7,119 nucleotides of DNA from Planctomycetota bacterium (lineage in GTDB: Bacteria > Planctomycetota > UBA8108 > UBA1146 > JAJFFE01). Made by a program: the position numbers and the translations under genes. This document shows, one piece after another, positions 5,590-7,119 of the stretch. The DNA lies in contig JAGQRC010000177.1 in the NCBI GenBank assembly GCA_020425835.1, forward strand, positions 1-7,119, given 5' to 3'. Numbering within the stretch: the stretch's first letter is position 1; each line of letters starts with the position of its first letter. The notes below the pieces were generated by a model that ran no database searches, was not told where the DNA came from, and was given only the letters and a program-made list of their open reading frames with translations.

Positions 5590-7119
5590 CCCTCCGCGTC
5601 GTGACCCTGCCACTCGTGGCAATCCTCGCGACGGCGCTCTGGCCAGCGGCCCGCGGCGACGATCCCCCGAACCTCACCGCGACAGGACATCGCATCGGGG
5701 GGCAACCCGGTGCGCTCCCGTACGCGGCGAGCGAGGTGGACGCGCTGCGCGCCGCGGTCGACGCCCTCGGTGCGAGCTACGCGCCGCGCACGCGACATCG
5801 CGATGAGTCGGGCCACGCCCGTTTCACGAACCGACTGGTGCTCGAGGACAGCCCCTACCTCCTCCAGCACGCCCACAACCCCGTCGACTGGTACCCGTGG
5901 GGTGACGCCGCGTTCGAGCTCGCCGAGCGTCTCGGACGCCCCGTCTTCCTGAGCGTCGGCTACTCCACCTGCCACTGGTGCCACGTGATGGAGGAGGAGT
6001 CGTTCGAGGACCTCGAGATCGCTCGGTTCCTCAACGAGAACTTCGTCGCGATCAAGGTGGATCGAGAACGTCGTCCGGACGTCGATGCGGTTTACATGGA
6101 GGCGGTCCGGCTCATGACGCGAAACGGAGGTTGGCCGATGACGGTCATCCTCCGTGCCGACCGACGACCGGTGTTCGGCGGCACCTACTTCCCCCCGCGC
6201 GATGGTCCTCGCGGTCCCGGGCTCCTCGGCATCCTCCAGCAACTCGTGAAGGTCTTCCGCGAGGAGCCGGAACGGGTCGAGGAGCGCGCGACGATCATCG
6301 CCGATGCGCTCCGCCGACAGGCCACGTCGACCGCTGGACGTACGGTTCCCGGCGTCGACGCCGTCGTCTCCCACGTCGACCGTTTGCGCGCTTCCTTCGA
6401 TCCCGCGAACGCGGGCTTCGATTCCGCGCCGAAGTTCCCCCAACCCTGTCGACTCGATCTCTTGCTCCGCTACCAACGGCGGGCGGGAGACCTCCGAGTC
6501 CAGAGCATGGTCGCTCGAACGCTGGCCGCCATGGCCAACGGCGGCATCCACGATCACGTCGGTTCCGGCTTCCATCGCTACTCGACCGACGCTCAGTGGC
6601 TCGTGCCGCACTTCGAGAAGATGCTCTACGACAACGCACAGCTCGCGGTGACGTACACCGATGCCTATCGAGTGGAGCCCCACGACGGCGCGAAGCGGAT
6701 CGCCACCTCGATCCTCGAGTTCGTGCTCCGGGACCTCACCTCACCCGAGGGCGGGTTCTACTCGGCGACCGACGCGGACAGCATCGGACCGAGCGGAGAG
6801 CGCGAGGAGGGCTACTACTACACCTGGACCCCCGAGGAGGTTCGCGCGGTCCTGACCGGACGGGAGCTCGACGCCTTCCTCAGCCATCATCCGCTGACCG
6901 AGTCCGGGAACTTCGAGGGGCGCAACATCCTCCACGTCACGCGATCGCGGACCGAGTCCGCGCGCGCCATCGGCGAGGCCCGACCCGAGTTCGAGCTCCT
7001 GCTCGATCGCGCTTACACGAAGCTCCGTGCGCGGCGTGCGGAGCGACCCCGTCCGCTGCTCGACGACAAGATCATCACCGGATGGAACGGCCTGACCATC
7101 ACCGCGCTGGCCCGCGCCG
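5586..7119 (+). CDS. DUF255 thioredoxin-like / six-hairpin-glycosidase-like protein (YyaL/SPATA20 family) with signal peptide, cut at 3' edge
   Basis: 511 residues are visible and the frame is open at the right edge; the family is usually about 600-750 residues, so the C-terminal part is missing. Residues 1-23 (a basic start, then [14 protein letters not shown]) look like a Sec signal peptide with cleavage near residue 24. An unrecognised linker (~25-78) follows. The DsbH-type thioredoxin domain (~80-245) contains [20 protein letters not shown] (87-106), the active-site motif STCHWCHVM (C129, C132), [11 protein letters not shown] (157-167) and GGWPMTVIL. The (alpha/alpha)-barrel-like region includes PKFPQP (292-297), [20 protein letters not shown] (324-343), [19 protein letters not shown] (391-399), EGYYYTW and [11 protein letters not shown] (493-503). 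Homologues are often cytoplasmic, so export would place the CHWC pair in an oxidising compartment. Biochemical function is unknown for the family. It overlaps the DUF218 membrane protein gene by four bases. Confidence 0.95.
   Translation, partial: MTLRVVTLPLVAILATALWPAARGDDPPNLTATGHRIGGQPGALPYAASEVDALRAAVDALGASYAPRTRHRDESGHARFTNRLVLEDSPYLLQHAHNPVDWYPWGDAAFELAERLGRPVFLSVGYSTCHWCHVMEEESFEDLEIARFLNENFVAIKVDRERRPDVDAVYMEAVRLMTRNGGWPMTVILRADRRPVFGGTYFPPRDGPRGPGLLGILQQLVKVFREEPERVEERATIIADALRRQATSTAGRTVPGVDAVVSHVDRLRASFDPANAGFDSAPKFPQPCRLDLLLRYQRRAGDLRVQSMVARTLAAMANGGIHDHVGSGFHRYSTDAQWLVPHFEKMLYDNAQLAVTYTDAYRVEPHDGAKRIATSILEFVLRDLTSPEGGFYSATDADSIGPSGEREEGYYYTWTPEEVRAVLTGRELDAFLSHHPLTESGNFEGRNILHVTRSRTESARAIGEARPEFELLLDRAYTKLRARRAERPRPLLDDKIITGWNGLTITALARA

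Noticed and set aside
5547..6683. Minus-strand 378-codon open frame
   Set aside because: Antisense to the DUF255 gene, whose motifs are continuous in the plus frame.

Overview
The window comes from a high-GC (roughly two-thirds G+C by eye) bacterial chromosome. The third codon position is strongly G/C-biased, genes are densely packed, and strong Shine-Dalgarno sites are present. A Tat-exported molybdoenzyme and a membrane-anchored DUF218 protein suggest a cell with a periplasm, so probably Gram-negative. A Myxococcota or other deltaproteobacterial-type lineage would fit, but nothing here fixes the taxon. There are no tRNAs, rRNAs, insertion sequences, phage genes or CRISPR arrays. The content looks like ordinary core and metabolic genes rather than a mobile island.

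Left to right: (1) 1-531, minus strand: the N-terminal part of a YgiQ-family radical SAM protein, cut by the left edge before its iron-sulfur motif. (2) 532-1039: a 508-bp gap with no convincing gene, between two divergent genes. (3) 1040-1402, plus strand: a 120-residue thioredoxin-fold protein that keeps only the second active-site cysteine. (4) 1403-1598: a convergent spacer with a strong intrinsic terminator and a perfect 17-bp tandem duplication. (5) 1599-4324, minus strand: a two-gene operon (IorA-like [2Fe-2S] subunit, then IorB-like molybdopterin subunit with a Tat signal), coupled through a TGATG stop/start overlap. (6) 4325-4527: a divergent intergenic region with leader hairpins. 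(7) 4528-7119, plus strand: a multi-pass membrane DUF218 (YdcF/SanA/ElyC-like) protein, overlapping by ATGA with a DUF255 thioredoxin-like protein that carries a signal peptide and runs off the right edge.

How they work together: IorA and IorB should form a periplasmic molybdenum hydroxylase with electrons passing from Mo to two [2Fe-2S] clusters to an unknown acceptor. No FAD subunit, cytochrome subunit or maturation gene lies beside it. The DUF218-DUF255 pair is translationally coupled, and both products are predicted to act in or outside the inner membrane. The remaining two genes (YgiQ-like and mono-cysteine thioredoxin) are divergent and need not be functionally linked.

The points most worth a second look are the single-cysteine thioredoxin, the coupled DUF218-DUF255 envelope pair with an exported DUF255 protein, and the IorAB enzyme without a visible electron-acceptor partner. 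I did not find clear evidence of a wholly new system.
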